Part shown: positions 1 to 7,076 of the stretch, in pieces | Position numbering within the stretch: position 1 is the first letter of the stretch | Layout: each line of letters begins with the position of its first letter | NCBI GenBank assembly: GCA_030146605.1 | Contig: JASLBO010000013.1 | Location: 1 to 15,872 of the forward strand | From: Sphingomonas sp. | GTDB lineage: Bacteria > Pseudomonadota > Alphaproteobacteria > Sphingomonadales > Sphingomonadaceae | Length of the DNA: 15,872 nucleotides | Direction: 5' to 3' | Program-made: the position numbers and the translations under genes | Notes under the pieces: model-generated | The model's database searches: none | The model's input: the letters and a program-made list of their open reading frames with translations, nothing else | What the model was told of the DNA's origin: nothing

Positions 1-69
1 TCCTCGGGTCAATCCGCCGGACGTGATGTCGTCCAGCCCGGCCACCCCTAAACTCGCCTTCTCTACCAA
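1..69 (-). CDS. KaiC-like RecA-fold ATPase, N-terminal 23 codons only
   Basis: Reading the minus strand from a TTG at 69 gives 23 codons that remain open to the window edge. The product, beginning MVEKASLGVAGLDD and continuing ITSGGLTRG, matches the opening of KaiC-family ATPases, where a TG(I/V)xGLDDxxxGGLPRG segment sits just before the Walker A loop. The Walker A loop would lie outside the window. TTG is chosen because GAGGA lies 8 nt upstream of it. The in-frame GTG eight codons later is an alternative but would remove conserved residues. The gene follows the receiver-kinase gene after a 69-nt gap on the same strand, so it is probably the distal member of the two-component operon. KaiC homologues are ATPases and often autokinases; in non-cyanobacteria many work in stress or timing pathways together with kinases. 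The family call is inferred from a short stretch only. Confidence 0.6.
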   Translation of the reverse strand, partial: MVEKASLGVAGLDDITSGGLTRG

Positions 70-138
70 GCCGGAAATCCTCGTTCGGTTTGGGACTACT
101 AACGCAGATCAGGCGATACCGATCCCACAGCACCGTGC

Positions 139-1176
139 TCAGTAAGGAACGCTCAGGGTCGCACGCACCCCGGAATGCGCGGGATCGAACTGGATCTTCG
201 CCTGGAGGCTGCTCGCCATCGCCCGGACCAGCTTGGTGCCAAGGCCGGTCCCCTGGATCCGTCCGTCCGCGGGCATGCCGATCCCATCATCCTCGACGCT
301 CAGATGGAAATGCCCGTTCGACGCCTTTGCCAGGTTGATCCGCACCTCGCCGCCGCTCGCCGGGCCATAGGCATATTTGCACGCATTGGTGACGAGCTCG
401 TTGACAATCACGCCCAGCGAAACCGCGCGGTCGGTCTTGAGCTTGATCGGCTCCGCGGTCAGCCGCAGCGTGCGCGGGGAAGCGGGGGTCGACCAGGTCT
501 GTTCGAGCTCGGCGACCAAAGCGCGCAGATAATCGTCCACCGCGACGAATTCGACATCGCCCGAAGTGTAGAGCCGACGGTGCACCTGCGCGATCGCCTG
601 GATGCGCTGCTGCGTCTCCATCAGCGCGCCCTTGGCCACGGTGTCCGAGAGCACCGAAGCCTGCATGTGGACGAATGCCGAGACGAGCTGCAGGCTGTTC
701 GAAACGCGATGATTGACTTCGCCGAGCAAAGCCTCGAGCCGGGCGTTGCTCGCGCGCAACTCCTCCTCCACCGCCTCCTTGGCACTGCGCAGCCGCACCT
801 TTTCCAGCGCCTGCTGGAAGCTGCTGGCGAGCAGATCGAAAAAGTCGTCGCCCAGCGATTTGACGACATAGTCGGCGGCGCCCGCCTTCAGGGCGGCGAC
901 CGCGATCCGCGTCTCCTCGGATCCGGTGACATAGACCACGGGCGGGCAATTCGGCAGCGCATGGAGCAGGTTGAGCGTCGCAAGGCCGTCCTGCCCCGGC
1001 ATATAATGGTCGACCGCGACGAGATCATAGCCGCCGCTGCGCACCATCTCGACACCTTCGCCGCCGCTCGCCGCGAGGCTGACCGCGAAGCCACGGCGCG
1101 TCAGCGCACGCTCGACCAGCCGTCGAAGCCCCTCGTCATCGTCGATATAGAGGATATGGGCAGGCGCCGTGCTCAA
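139..1176 (-). CDS. Receiver-HisKA_2 hybrid histidine kinase
   Basis: A cytosolic 345-residue protein with a receiver domain at about 7-122 and a histidine kinase core at about 145-343. The receiver shows the acidic pair D12-D13, phosphoacceptor D56 in VDHYMPG, T84 and K106. K106 is followed by SLG instead of the usual proline. A coiled linker (about 120-150) leads to the H-box EVNHRVSNSLQLV with H156, which is the HisKA_2 type. The ATPase part has an N-box (VNELVTNACKYAYG), a G1 box (DDGIGMP) and a G2 region (GTGLGTKLV). There are no membrane segments, so its input is probably phosphate arriving on D56. Its start overlaps the stop of the upstream response regulator by 4 nt, implying translational coupling. 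A plausible role is the soluble downstream kinase of a relay fed by the membrane kinase. The partners are inferred from position only. Confidence 0.92.
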   Translation of the reverse strand: MSTAPAHILYIDDDEGLRRLVERALTRRGFAVSLAASGGEGVEMVRSGGYDLVAVDHYMPGQDGLATLNLLHALPNCPPVVYVTGSEETRIAVAALKAGAADYVVKSLGDDFFDLLASSFQQALEKVRLRSAKEAVEEELRASNARLEALLGEVNHRVSNSLQLVSAFVHMQASVLSDTVAKGALMETQQRIQAIAQVHRRLYTSGDVEFVAVDDYLRALVAELEQTWSTPASPRTLRLTAEPIKLKTDRAVSLGVIVNELVTNACKYAYGPASGGEVRINLAKASNGHFHLSVEDDGIGMPADGRIQGTGLGTKLVRAMASSLQAKIQFDPAHSGVRATLSVPY

Positions 1177-1628
1177 TCGGCGTCCCCGACCTCGGGCACC
1201 TGGATCACCGAAAGGAACAGCCCGAGCTGGCGGATAGCGTCGGCGAAATTCTCGTAATTGACCGGCTTGGTGATGTAGACGTTGCAGCCGAGATCGTAGC
1301 AGCGCTGGATCTCGACCTTGTCGTCGGTCGTGGTCAGCACCACCACCGGCGTGCGCTTGAGCGGGCTGCCCTCCGCCTTGATCCGCGCGAGGATGTCGGT
1401 GCCGCTCATGTCGGGCAGATTGAGGTCGAGCAGGATCAGCGCCGGGCCGTTCTGCGCCGGGCCGTCGGGCGCGTCGTACAGATAAGCGAGCGCCGAATTG
1501 CCGTCGGTGAAATGGTGGATCAGGTTCGAAATGCCCGCGCGGCGGATGTTCTTCTCGATCAGCCGGGCATGGCCTTCGTCGTCCTCGATCATCACGATGT
1601 TAACGGGTTGATGATTCGTCATTTTCAC
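1173..1628 (-). CDS. Single-domain response regulator (Rcp1/CheY-like)
   Basis: A stand-alone receiver of 151 residues with no output domain. It has the acidic pocket E15-D16-D17, phosphoacceptor D68 in LLDLNLPDMSG, the switch threonine in VVLTTTDD (about 99-101) and K121 in ITKPVNYENF. The 9-residue insertion before D68 (DAPDGPAQNG region) and the C-terminal helix LGLFLSVIQVPEV are typical of the Rcp1 class, which partners phytochrome-like and CHASE3 kinases. Its start overlaps the upstream kinase stop by 4 nt (ATGA) and its stop overlaps the next kinase start in the same way. It therefore probably receives phosphate from the CHASE3 kinase and either passes it on or acts by protein contact. 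The biochemical partners are inferred. Confidence 0.93.
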   Translation of the reverse strand: MKMTNHQPVNIVMIEDDEGHARLIEKNIRRAGISNLIHHFTDGNSALAYLYDAPDGPAQNGPALILLDLNLPDMSGTDILARIKAEGSPLKRTPVVVLTTTDDKVEIQRCYDLGCNVYITKPVNYENFADAIRQLGLFLSVIQVPEVGDAD

Positions 1629-3112
1629 TCTCCCCCCGGCTTCAGCACACGTGGCAGCGAAAGCCTGAAGGTAGCGCCGCGGTCAAGTCCGGATGTTACT
1701 TCGATCAGCCCGCCCAGCCGGTAGGCGAGCGCGCGGACATGCGCGAGCCCGATGCCCTCGCCCGGCTGGTCCTGCATGCCCGAGCGGCGGAACAGGTCGA
1801 AGATGCGTTCGTGATCGCGCGGGTCGATGCCGCGGCCATTGTCGGTCACTTCCAGAAACACCCGGTCGCGCTCGGCATGGCCGCGCACCTTGATGATCCC
1901 CGGTCGGCCGGGCTGGAGATATTTGAGCGCGTTCTCGACCAGATTGGACAGGATCTGCTCGATCGCCAGCCGGTCGGTGGTGATGTCGGGCAGCGCCTCT
2001 GCGCGAATTTCCGCGCCGCTATCGTTCACTCGATGCTGCAGGCTGTCGATGATCGACTGGACCAGCGCGTCCATGTCGACTGGTTCGATCGTCAAAGTGC
2101 GCCGCCCTTCGCGCGACAGGCGCAGGATCGCGTTGATCAGCCGGTCCATCTTCTCGGTCGAGGTGCGGATGAAGCCGATCGCCTCGGGCAGGTCCTCGCG
2201 CACCGCGAGCCGCACCGGCGCCTCGATCAGCTCGGGCGCGCGCTCCTCGATCGCGTCGAGATGCGCCGACACGGTCTTGCGCGCCGCGTCGAGCTCGGCG
2301 GTGAACCCCATCACATTGACCAGAGGCGAGCGCAGATCGTGCGAGACGATATAGGCGAAGCGCTGGATCTCGCCATTGGCGCGCTGCAGCTCGGAAGTCC
2401 GGGCGTCGACCAGTGCCTCCAGCCCCTCGTTGAGCCGGCGCAATTCGAGCCGTGAGGCGGCAAGATCGCGCGTATAGCGCAGCATCACCGTCAGCGTGAT
2501 CGCCGCGACCAGCACCAGCAGCGCGCCGGTGAGCGCAAGGATCGCGTAGAAGATCGCCAACGCGCGTGCCTGCTCGGCCTGGCGGACCGCAAGCAGCTTG
2601 CGTTCTTCGGCGATCATCACGCGCGAAAGCTCGCGCACCTGCCGGGTCACGATCACGGCGGGATCGTCTTCGAAGGCGCCCTGGGCGGCGCCGCGTCGCG
2701 CATCCTTCATCGCGATCGAGCGCAGCTGCAGTTCGCGCTGCCGGGCGAGCAAGGCACGCAACTCGCTTGTGCGCTGCGCCTGCCGCGGATTGTCTGCGGT
2801 CGACCGCGCGATGTCGTCAAACGCTCCGCGCGCATCGACCGAGGCGACGTCCATCCGCTTGCGGAAATCCGCGCCGCCGCCCAGCAATACGCCGCGGCGC
2901 GCGGTCTCGACCCGTTCGTTGGCGCTGGCAAAGTCGGCGAGCCGCGCCTGCACGCCCAGCGTATGCTCCACCCATTGGCTCAAGTCCTGGTTGCGCATCT
3001 GCAGCCAAGCGGTTGCGATCCCTGCAGCGATCAACGCGAGGAAGCCGATCGCGACCAATGACAGCACGCGGCGCGTGAAACGGGACTGGGTTTGCTCGGT
3101 CTGCTCAGGCAT
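1625..3112 (-). CDS. CHASE3-type membrane sensor histidine kinase
   Basis: A 495-residue sensor kinase of the inner membrane. Transmembrane helix 1 is at about 16-38 and helix 2 at about 184-211. They enclose a mostly helical periplasmic domain of about 145 residues whose NERVETARRGVLLGG-type pattern resembles CHASE3. After helix 2 comes a coiled coil (about 213-250), then a HisKA domain with H258 in FAYIVSHDLRSPL. The ATPase domain has its N-box at N394 (LVENALKYL), its G1 box at 424-428 (DNGRG), its F box near 437-441 and a G2 loop GEGIGLAHVRALA. AGAGG lies 6 nt before the ATG at 3112. It is the first gene of the minus-strand operon, is divergent from the membrane protein starting at 3213, and overlaps the response regulator by 4 nt. 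The ligand is not predictable from sequence. Confidence 0.93.
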   Translation of the reverse strand: MPEQTEQTQSRFTRRVLSLVAIGFLALIAAGIATAWLQMRNQDLSQWVEHTLGVQARLADFASANERVETARRGVLLGGGADFRKRMDVASVDARGAFDDIARSTADNPRQAQRTSELRALLARQRELQLRSIAMKDARRGAAQGAFEDDPAVIVTRQVRELSRVMIAEERKLLAVRQAEQARALAIFYAILALTGALLVLVAAITLTVMLRYTRDLAASRLELRRLNEGLEALVDARTSELQRANGEIQRFAYIVSHDLRSPLVNVMGFTAELDAARKTVSAHLDAIEERAPELIEAPVRLAVREDLPEAIGFIRTSTEKMDRLINAILRLSREGRRTLTIEPVDMDALVQSIIDSLQHRVNDSGAEIRAEALPDITTDRLAIEQILSNLVENALKYLQPGRPGIIKVRGHAERDRVFLEVTDNGRGIDPRDHERIFDLFRRSGMQDQPGEGIGLAHVRALAYRLGGLIEVTSGLDRGATFRLSLPRVLKPGGE

Positions 3113-3173
3113 CCACGGCCTCTAGGTCCTCACGGTCGGGCTTCCAAGCGTCTTCAATGATGTCCGTGCCCCC

Positions 3174-3201
3174 TCGACACCGCCTCCACCGCGCGTGTAG
3201 T
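3174..3201 (+). promoter_or_regulatory. Candidate sigma-70 promoter of the coaBC operon
   Basis: TCGACA (3174-3179) and TGTAGT (3196-3201) are separated by 16 bp and match the -35 and -10 consensus at 5/6 and 4/6 positions. The expected transcription start, about 7 nt past the -10 box, would fall only about 5 nt before the ATG at 3213. That start has no recognisable ribosome binding site, so a leaderless transcript is possible. This is a consensus match only. Confidence 0.3.
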
Positions 3202-3212
3202 CCCCCGCTCCT

Positions 3213-4328
3213 ATGGCCCGCGCCGCTACTTTCTGGCTTGCCGCCCCGAGCCGGTTCGCCGCCATCGGCAGGGGGCGCGTGCGGATCGCGCTGCTCGGCG
3301 TGCTCGTGTTGCTCCTGCTCGCCTGCCTGGCGGCGCTGACCGTCCCCGATCCCGCAGTCTCCTCCGGACCAGCCGCCAGCGAGTCCCACCAGACCGACCT
3401 GATGGTCTATGAGAATGTCGTCGCGGGCGTGAAGGGGGGCGGCGACTATTATACCGTCGCGACCGATACGATGCGCGCCGGCGGCCATCCGCTGCGCCCC
3501 TTCCTCGCCGTCCGGCTGCCTTCGCTCGCAATAGTGCAGGCGGCACTGCCCGATTGGGCGCCGGCGGTGCTGCTCTATCTGCTGGCCGCCTACGTCGGCA
3601 TGGTCTGGAGCTTCCGGCTCGGCGACGCGCTGCCGCGCCCGTTGCCGCGTGTCGCTGCTCTTTTGCTGCTGATCGGTTCGATGCTCGCCTTCCTGCAGAC
3701 AGGGCTCACCGCTTTCCACGAGATCTGGGCCGGACTGCTGATCGCGCTGTCGCTCGGGCTGCGCCGTCCCGGCCGCTGGCTCGAGCCGGTCGCATTCGGG
3801 CTCGCCGCGATGCTGATCCGCGAGACGGCGGTGGTCTATGCCCTCGTCATGCTGGTGCTCGCCTGGCTCGAGGGCGAGCGGCGCGAGTCGCTCGGCTGGC
3901 TCGCCGCGCTGGCGCTGTTCGCCGCCGCGCTCGCCGCGCACGCGCATGCCGTCGCGGGGGTCACCGACCCGCTCGATGCTGCCTCGCCCGGCTGGAGCGG
4001 ACTGCTCGGCTTCGGCTTCTTCGTCAAATCGCTCAGCCTCGCCACCGCGCTCCATCTCCTGCCGGCGGCGGCCGCCGCGCTGCTCGTCGGCCTGGCGCTG
4101 TTCGGCTGGGCGGCGTGGGACGATCCGCTGGGTCTGCGCATGCTCGTTCTCCTCGCAGCCTATGCGGTGCTGATCGGCATTTTCGCGCGCAGCGACGCCT
4201 TCTACTGGGCGTTGATGGTGGCGCCGGTGTTCCTCGCCGGCCTCGTCTTCGTTCCCGATGGCCTCAGGGACCTGTTCCGCCCCACCCTCGACAGGCCCCG
4301 CATCACCGTGACAAGGGTAGCTCGATGA
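3213..4328 (+). CDS. Polytopic membrane protein, possibly GT-C-like
   Basis: A 371-residue integral membrane protein that I cannot assign to a named family. Hydrophobic helices are visible at about 25-44, 116-134, 147-164, 171-184, 193-218, 228-247, 263-282, 284-302, 308-325 and 331-348. The loop after the first helix is about 70 residues long and carries acidic residues D62 and E67, then DYYTVATD and the conserved-looking HPLRPFLAVRLPSLA. A long first extracytoplasmic loop with acidic residues, followed by many helices, is the layout of GT-C glycosyltransferases that use lipid-linked sugars. The resemblance is architectural only. The ATG at 3213 has no Shine-Dalgarno sequence. The stop overlaps the coaBC start as ATGA, so it is probably the first gene of that operon. 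Codon use and composition match its neighbours. Confidence 0.75.
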   Translation: MARAATFWLAAPSRFAAIGRGRVRIALLGVLVLLLLACLAALTVPDPAVSSGPAASESHQTDLMVYENVVAGVKGGGDYYTVATDTMRAGGHPLRPFLAVRLPSLAIVQAALPDWAPAVLLYLLAAYVGMVWSFRLGDALPRPLPRVAALLLLIGSMLAFLQTGLTAFHEIWAGLLIALSLGLRRPGRWLEPVAFGLAAMLIRETAVVYALVMLVLAWLEGERRESLGWLAALALFAAALAAHAHAVAGVTDPLDAASPGWSGLLGFGFFVKSLSLATALHLLPAAAAALLVGLALFGWAAWDDPLGLRMLVLLAAYAVLIGIFARSDAFYWALMVAPVFLAGLVFVPDGLRDLFRPTLDRPRITVTRVAR

Positions 4329-5563
4329 AGCGCATCCTGCTGATCGTCGGCGGCGGCATCGCCGCATACAAGGCCTGCGAGCTGGTCCGGCTGTGCCGCA
4401 AGGCGGGGATTGGCGTGAAGGTCGTGCTCACCGAGGGGGGCAGCCATTTCGTCACCCCGATGACGCTCGCCGCGCTTTCGGAGAATCAGGTCTATACCAG
4501 TCTCTGGGATCTCAAGGACGAGGTGGAGATGGGGCACATCCAGCTCAGCCGCGAGGCCGATCTGGTGGTGGTGGCGCCGGCCACCGCCGATCTGCTCGCC
4601 AGGATGGCGGCGGGCCTCGCCGACGATCTCGCCACCACCCTGCTGCTCGCCACCGACAAGCCCGTCCTCGCCGCGCCCGCGATGAACGTCCGCATGTGGC
4701 AGCACGCCGCGACGGTTCGCAACGTCGCGCAACTCCGCAACGACGGCGTAACCGTGCTCGAACCCGACGAGGGCGCGATGGCCTGCGGCGAATACGGCCC
4801 CGGCCGCCTGCCCGAGCCCGAGGCGATCCTGGCGGCGATCGAGCGCGTGCTCTCCCCCTCTCCGGGTGGCCCCGAATTCGTCGAGGGGCATTCCTTTCTT
4901 GCGGCGCCCGCAGACCGCCTCGACGGCAAGCACATCCTCGTCACCGCCGGCCCGACGCATGAGCCGATCGATCCGGTCCGCTACATCGCCAACCGCTCCT
5001 CCGGCCGCCAGGGCTTCGCCATTGCCGAGGCACTCGCCCGCCTCGGCGCGCGCGTGACGCTGGTGTCGGGGCCCGTCGCCCTCCCGACGCCTGCCGGCGT
5101 GGCCCGCGTCGATGTCGAGACCGCGCGGGACATGGCCGACGCAGTCGACGCCGCGCTGCCTGTCGACGCCGCGGTGATGGTCGCCGCCGTCGGCGACTGG
5201 CGGGCTCAGGCCGCTGCCCAGAAACTGAAAAAGGGCGTGGCACCACCTGTGCTCCAGCTCTCCGAGAACCCGGACATCCTCGGGCTTCTCGCGCGCAGCC
5301 CGCAACGGCCGGCGCTGGTGGTCGGCTTCGCGGCCGAGACCGAACACGTGATCGAACACGCCACCGCCAAGCGCATCCGCAAGGGCGCCGACTGGATCCT
5401 CGCCAATGATGTGTCGGGTGATGTGATGGGCGGCGACGCGAACACCGTCCATCTCGTCACCGCCGACGGGATCGAAAGCTGGGAGCGCATGCCCAAGACG
5501 GAAGTCGCCCGGCACCTTGCCGAGCGGATCGCCGATACGCTCCAACAAATCACGAAAGCCTGA
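4325..5563 (+). CDS. coaBC: Bifunctional phosphopantothenoylcysteine decarboxylase / phosphopantothenate-cysteine ligase
   Basis: Makes 4'-phosphopantothenoylcysteine and decarboxylates it to 4'-phosphopantetheine, two central steps of coenzyme A synthesis. The 412 residues split into a flavin-dependent CoaC half (1-175) and a CoaB half (about 200-410). CoaC shows GGGIAAYK (9-16), catalytic H71, the substrate motif PAMN (118-121) and the flap cysteine C154 in ACGEYGPGR. CoaB shows [15 protein letters not shown] with N223, SSGRQG, the lysine cluster KLKK (300-303), NPDIL (315-319) and AND (360-362). The start at 4325 is chosen because the family begins [16 protein letters not shown] and because it overlaps the upstream stop as ATGA; the longer open frame to the left is not homologous. 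The inter-domain linker (about 176-199) contains an apparent repeat-derived stretch. dut begins 1 nt after the stop. Confidence 0.97.
   Translation: MKRILLIVGGGIAAYKACELVRLCRKAGIGVKVVLTEGGSHFVTPMTLAALSENQVYTSLWDLKDEVEMGHIQLSREADLVVVAPATADLLARMAAGLADDLATTLLLATDKPVLAAPAMNVRMWQHAATVRNVAQLRNDGVTVLEPDEGAMACGEYGPGRLPEPEAILAAIERVLSPSPGGPEFVEGHSFLAAPADRLDGKHILVTAGPTHEPIDPVRYIANRSSGRQGFAIAEALARLGARVTLVSGPVALPTPAGVARVDVETARDMADAVDAALPVDAAVMVAAVGDWRAQAAAQKLKKGVAPPVLQLSENPDILGLLARSPQRPALVVGFAAETEHVIEHATAKRIRKGADWILANDVSGDVMGGDANTVHLVTADGIESWERMPKTEVARHLAERIADTLQQITKA
4855..4888 (+). repeat. REP-like interspersed repeat remnant inside coaBC
   Basis: Bases 4871-4888 (CCCGAATTCGTCGAGGGG) resemble the short interspersed element of many sphingomonad genomes whose core reads roughly CCCGAGCCTGTCGAAGGG and whose translated forms give PEPVEGHS-like peptides. 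Here it reads in frame as [12 protein letters not shown]. An upstream CCCCTC (4855-4860) pairs with GAGGGG (4883-4888), so an inverted-repeat hairpin is preserved. It lies exactly in the linker between the CoaC and CoaB domains, where an in-frame insertion should be tolerated. The element identity is from memory of the family consensus and was not searched. Confidence 0.5.
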
Positions 5564-5564
5564 C

Positions 5565-6014
5565 ATGCTCCCCCCGATCCGCATCAAGATCCAGCGTCTT
5601 CCGCATGGGGAGAGCCTGCCCCTCCCCACCTACGCGACCCAGGGCGCCGCCGGGATGGACGTGGTGGCAGCGGAAGATCTGACGCTCGCGCCGGGCGCGC
5701 GCCATGCCGTCGCCACCGGCTTCGCGATGGCGATTCCGCAGGGCTATGAAGTCCAGGTCCGCCCGCGCTCCGGCCTCGCGCTCAAGCACGGCGTGACCTG
5801 CCTCAACACCCCCGGCACGATCGACAGCGATTATCGCGGCGAAGTGAAGGTGATCCTCGCCAATCTCGGCGATGCACCCTTTGCGATCGCCCGCGGCGAC
5901 CGGATCGCCCAGCTCGTCCCTGCCCCGGTCCAGCACGCGACGCTGGCCGAAGTGGAATCGCTCGACAAGACCGCGCGCGGCGCCGGCGGCTTCGGCTCCA
6001 CCGGAACGCGATGA
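5565..6014 (+). CDS. dut: Deoxyuridine 5'-triphosphate nucleotidohydrolase (dUTPase)
   Basis: Hydrolyses dUTP to dUMP and pyrophosphate, keeping uracil out of DNA and supplying dUMP for thymidylate synthesis. At 149 residues it is the normal trimeric length. All five motifs are present in order: [10 protein letters not shown] (28-37), [11 protein letters not shown] (67-77), [14 protein letters not shown] (81-94) with catalytic D87 and base-reading Y90, [11 protein letters not shown] (109-119), and the C-terminal P-loop-like arm [11 protein letters not shown] (139-149). The ATG at 5565 is chosen because it is 1 nt after the coaBC stop and gives the canonical N terminus; an in-frame ATG at 5517 would lie inside coaBC. 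Its last codons overlap the next start as ATGA. A coaBC-dut neighbourhood is common in proteobacteria. Confidence 0.97.
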   Translation: MLPPIRIKIQRLPHGESLPLPTYATQGAAGMDVVAAEDLTLAPGARHAVATGFAMAIPQGYEVQVRPRSGLALKHGVTCLNTPGTIDSDYRGEVKVILANLGDAPFAIARGDRIAQLVPAPVQHATLAEVESLDKTARGAGGFGSTGTR

Positions 6015-6820
6015 GCCTCAGCGACACCCAGCTCGATCGTTACGCCCGGCACATCGTGCTGCGCGAAGTGGGCGGGGCCGGGCAGATGCGGCTGCTGCAG
6101 AGCCATGTCCTGCTGATCGGCGCCGGCGGGATCGGCTCGCCGGCAATCCAGTATCTCGCCGCAGCCGGGGTCGGCCGGATCAGCGTGATCGACGACGACG
6201 CGGTCGCGCTGTCCAATCTCCAGCGCCAGACGCTCTACGGCACCGATCAGATCGGCATGCCCAAGGTCGCCGCCGCGGCCGCAGCCGTCGCAAGGCTCAA
6301 CCCCGACATCCGCTTCGACGCGATCGGCGAACGCGTCGGCGCGGGCAACGTCGCGCGCCTGCTCCAGTCGCTTGCCCCCGACGCGATCCTCGACGGCTCG
6401 GACAATTTCGCGACGCGGCTCGCCGTGGCGGATGCCGCGCTCGCCGCCCGCATCCCGCTGGTCTCCGCCGCCGTCGCCGAATTCGAAGGCCAGCTCGGCA
6501 CCTTCCGCGGCTGGGAGCCGGACAAGCCCTGTTACCGTTGCTTCGTCGGCGCCGATCCCGAGCGGCCCGAGGCGACCTGCGCCGAGCAAGGCGTGCTCGG
6601 CGCGCTCACCGGCGTGATGGGCAGCCTCGCCGCGCTGGAGGCGATCCGCGCCTGTGCGCCGTTCGGCGAGGACAGCGCGGGCAAACTGCTGCTGGTCGAT
6701 GCGCTGTCGCTGCGTTTCCGCACGCTCGCGCTGCCCAGGGACCCGGGCTGCCTGGCCTGTTCGGGCCTTCAGACCGGGTCGAGTTCCAGCGGGACCATGC
6801 CCCAGCCGTCGAACGCATAG
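6011..6820 (+). CDS. moeB: MoeB/ThiF/HesA-family adenylyltransferase
   Basis: An E1-like enzyme that adenylates the C-terminal glycine of a small sulfur carrier protein (MoaD in molybdopterin synthesis, or ThiS in thiamine synthesis). Of 269 residues, 1-30 carry [15 protein letters not shown]; the ATP loop is GAGGIGS (37-43), D61-D63 bind the nucleotide ribose and Mg, [10 protein letters not shown] follows (68-77), and the catalytic DGSDNFATR is at 128-136. Two CxxC pairs, C174/C177 and C247/C250, form the structural zinc site. C190 sits at the position of the dispensable MoeB cysteine. There is no rhodanese domain. MoeB is preferred over ThiF because no thiamine gene is nearby, but the two cannot be separated firmly from sequence. 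The last 17 residues after CLACSG look non-conserved and lie antisense to a small ORF. Confidence 0.85.
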   Translation: MSLSDTQLDRYARHIVLREVGGAGQMRLLQSHVLLIGAGGIGSPAIQYLAAAGVGRISVIDDDAVALSNLQRQTLYGTDQIGMPKVAAAAAAVARLNPDIRFDAIGERVGAGNVARLLQSLAPDAILDGSDNFATRLAVADAALAARIPLVSAAVAEFEGQLGTFRGWEPDKPCYRCFVGADPERPEATCAEQGVLGALTGVMGSLAALEAIRACAPFGEDSAGKLLLVDALSLRFRTLALPRDPGCLACSGLQTGSSSSGTMPQPSNA

Positions 6821-6918
6821 GCTTTGGGCTCGAGCACGAACGCCTCCGCCGCTATCGTCTGCGGCGCGAGGATATGTTCCTCCGCCGCGTCTTCCTCGTC
6901 CCTCTTCGGCTCTTGCAC
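6769..6918 (-). CDS. Small acidic protein ORF, 49 residues, GTG start
   Basis: A minus-strand reading frame starting at GTG (6918-6916), with AGGGAG 8 nt upstream and an in-frame TAA 10 codons upstream, so the start is well bounded. The product begins VQEPKRDEEDAAEEHILAP and ends in [14 protein letters not shown]. It is acidic, with no signal peptide or membrane helix, and its second half looks more like a folded or recognised peptide than a frame shadow. The stop lies inside the plus-strand moeB frame, giving a 52-nt tail-to-tail overlap with a poorly conserved moeB tail. I do not recognise a family. A small regulatory protein or modified-peptide precursor is possible, but no processing enzyme is nearby. 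Chance is not excluded. Confidence 0.45.
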   Translation of the reverse strand: MQEPKRDEEDAAEEHILAPQTIAAEAFVLEPKAYAFDGWGMVPLELDPV

Positions 6919-6941
6919 GGCCGTAACTCCCTGTATCGATC

Positions 6942-6955
6942 GGGCTGATTAGCCC
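6942..6955. other. Short hairpin GGGCT-GATT-AGCCC
   Basis: A perfect 5-bp inverted repeat with a 4-nt loop, 24-37 bp upstream of the minus-strand 49-codon ORF and about 120 bp beyond moeB. There is no T-run on either side, so it is a weak terminator candidate for moeB or a leader element for the small ORF. Confidence 0.25.
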
Positions 6956-6996
6956 ATTCTTCACCATGATGGGAGTCCCCGCCGCACGGCCCGTCC

Positions 6997-7026
6997 TTGA
7001 CAGGCCTCCGCTGAGCCGCTGGTAAC
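6997..7026 (+). promoter_or_regulatory. Candidate promoter of the epimerase-dehydrogenase pair
   Basis: A perfect -35 hexamer TTGACA (6997-7002) is followed 18 bp later by GGTAAC (7021-7026), a poor -10 match. TAACCT two bases further on is an alternative at an unfavourable spacing. It lies about 50 bp before the start codon at 7077, in an otherwise empty gap. Confidence 0.3.
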
Positions 7027-7076
7027 CTTTGTCGGCTACCCGACCCTTCATCAACGGCACAGCAGGCAGGAGCGAT

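Noticed and set aside
3105..4367. Long minus-strand ORF (420 codons) opposite the membrane protein
   Set aside because: Rich in Arg, Glu, Gln and Gly with no fold-like pattern; typical antisense shadow of a high-GC gene. It also runs across the divergent start of the CHASE3 kinase gene.
4202..5629. Long minus-strand ORF (475 codons) opposite coaBC
   Set aside because: Full antisense overlap with a gene whose every catalytic motif is present; the composition (His, Asp, Arg, Gly) is that of a shadow frame.
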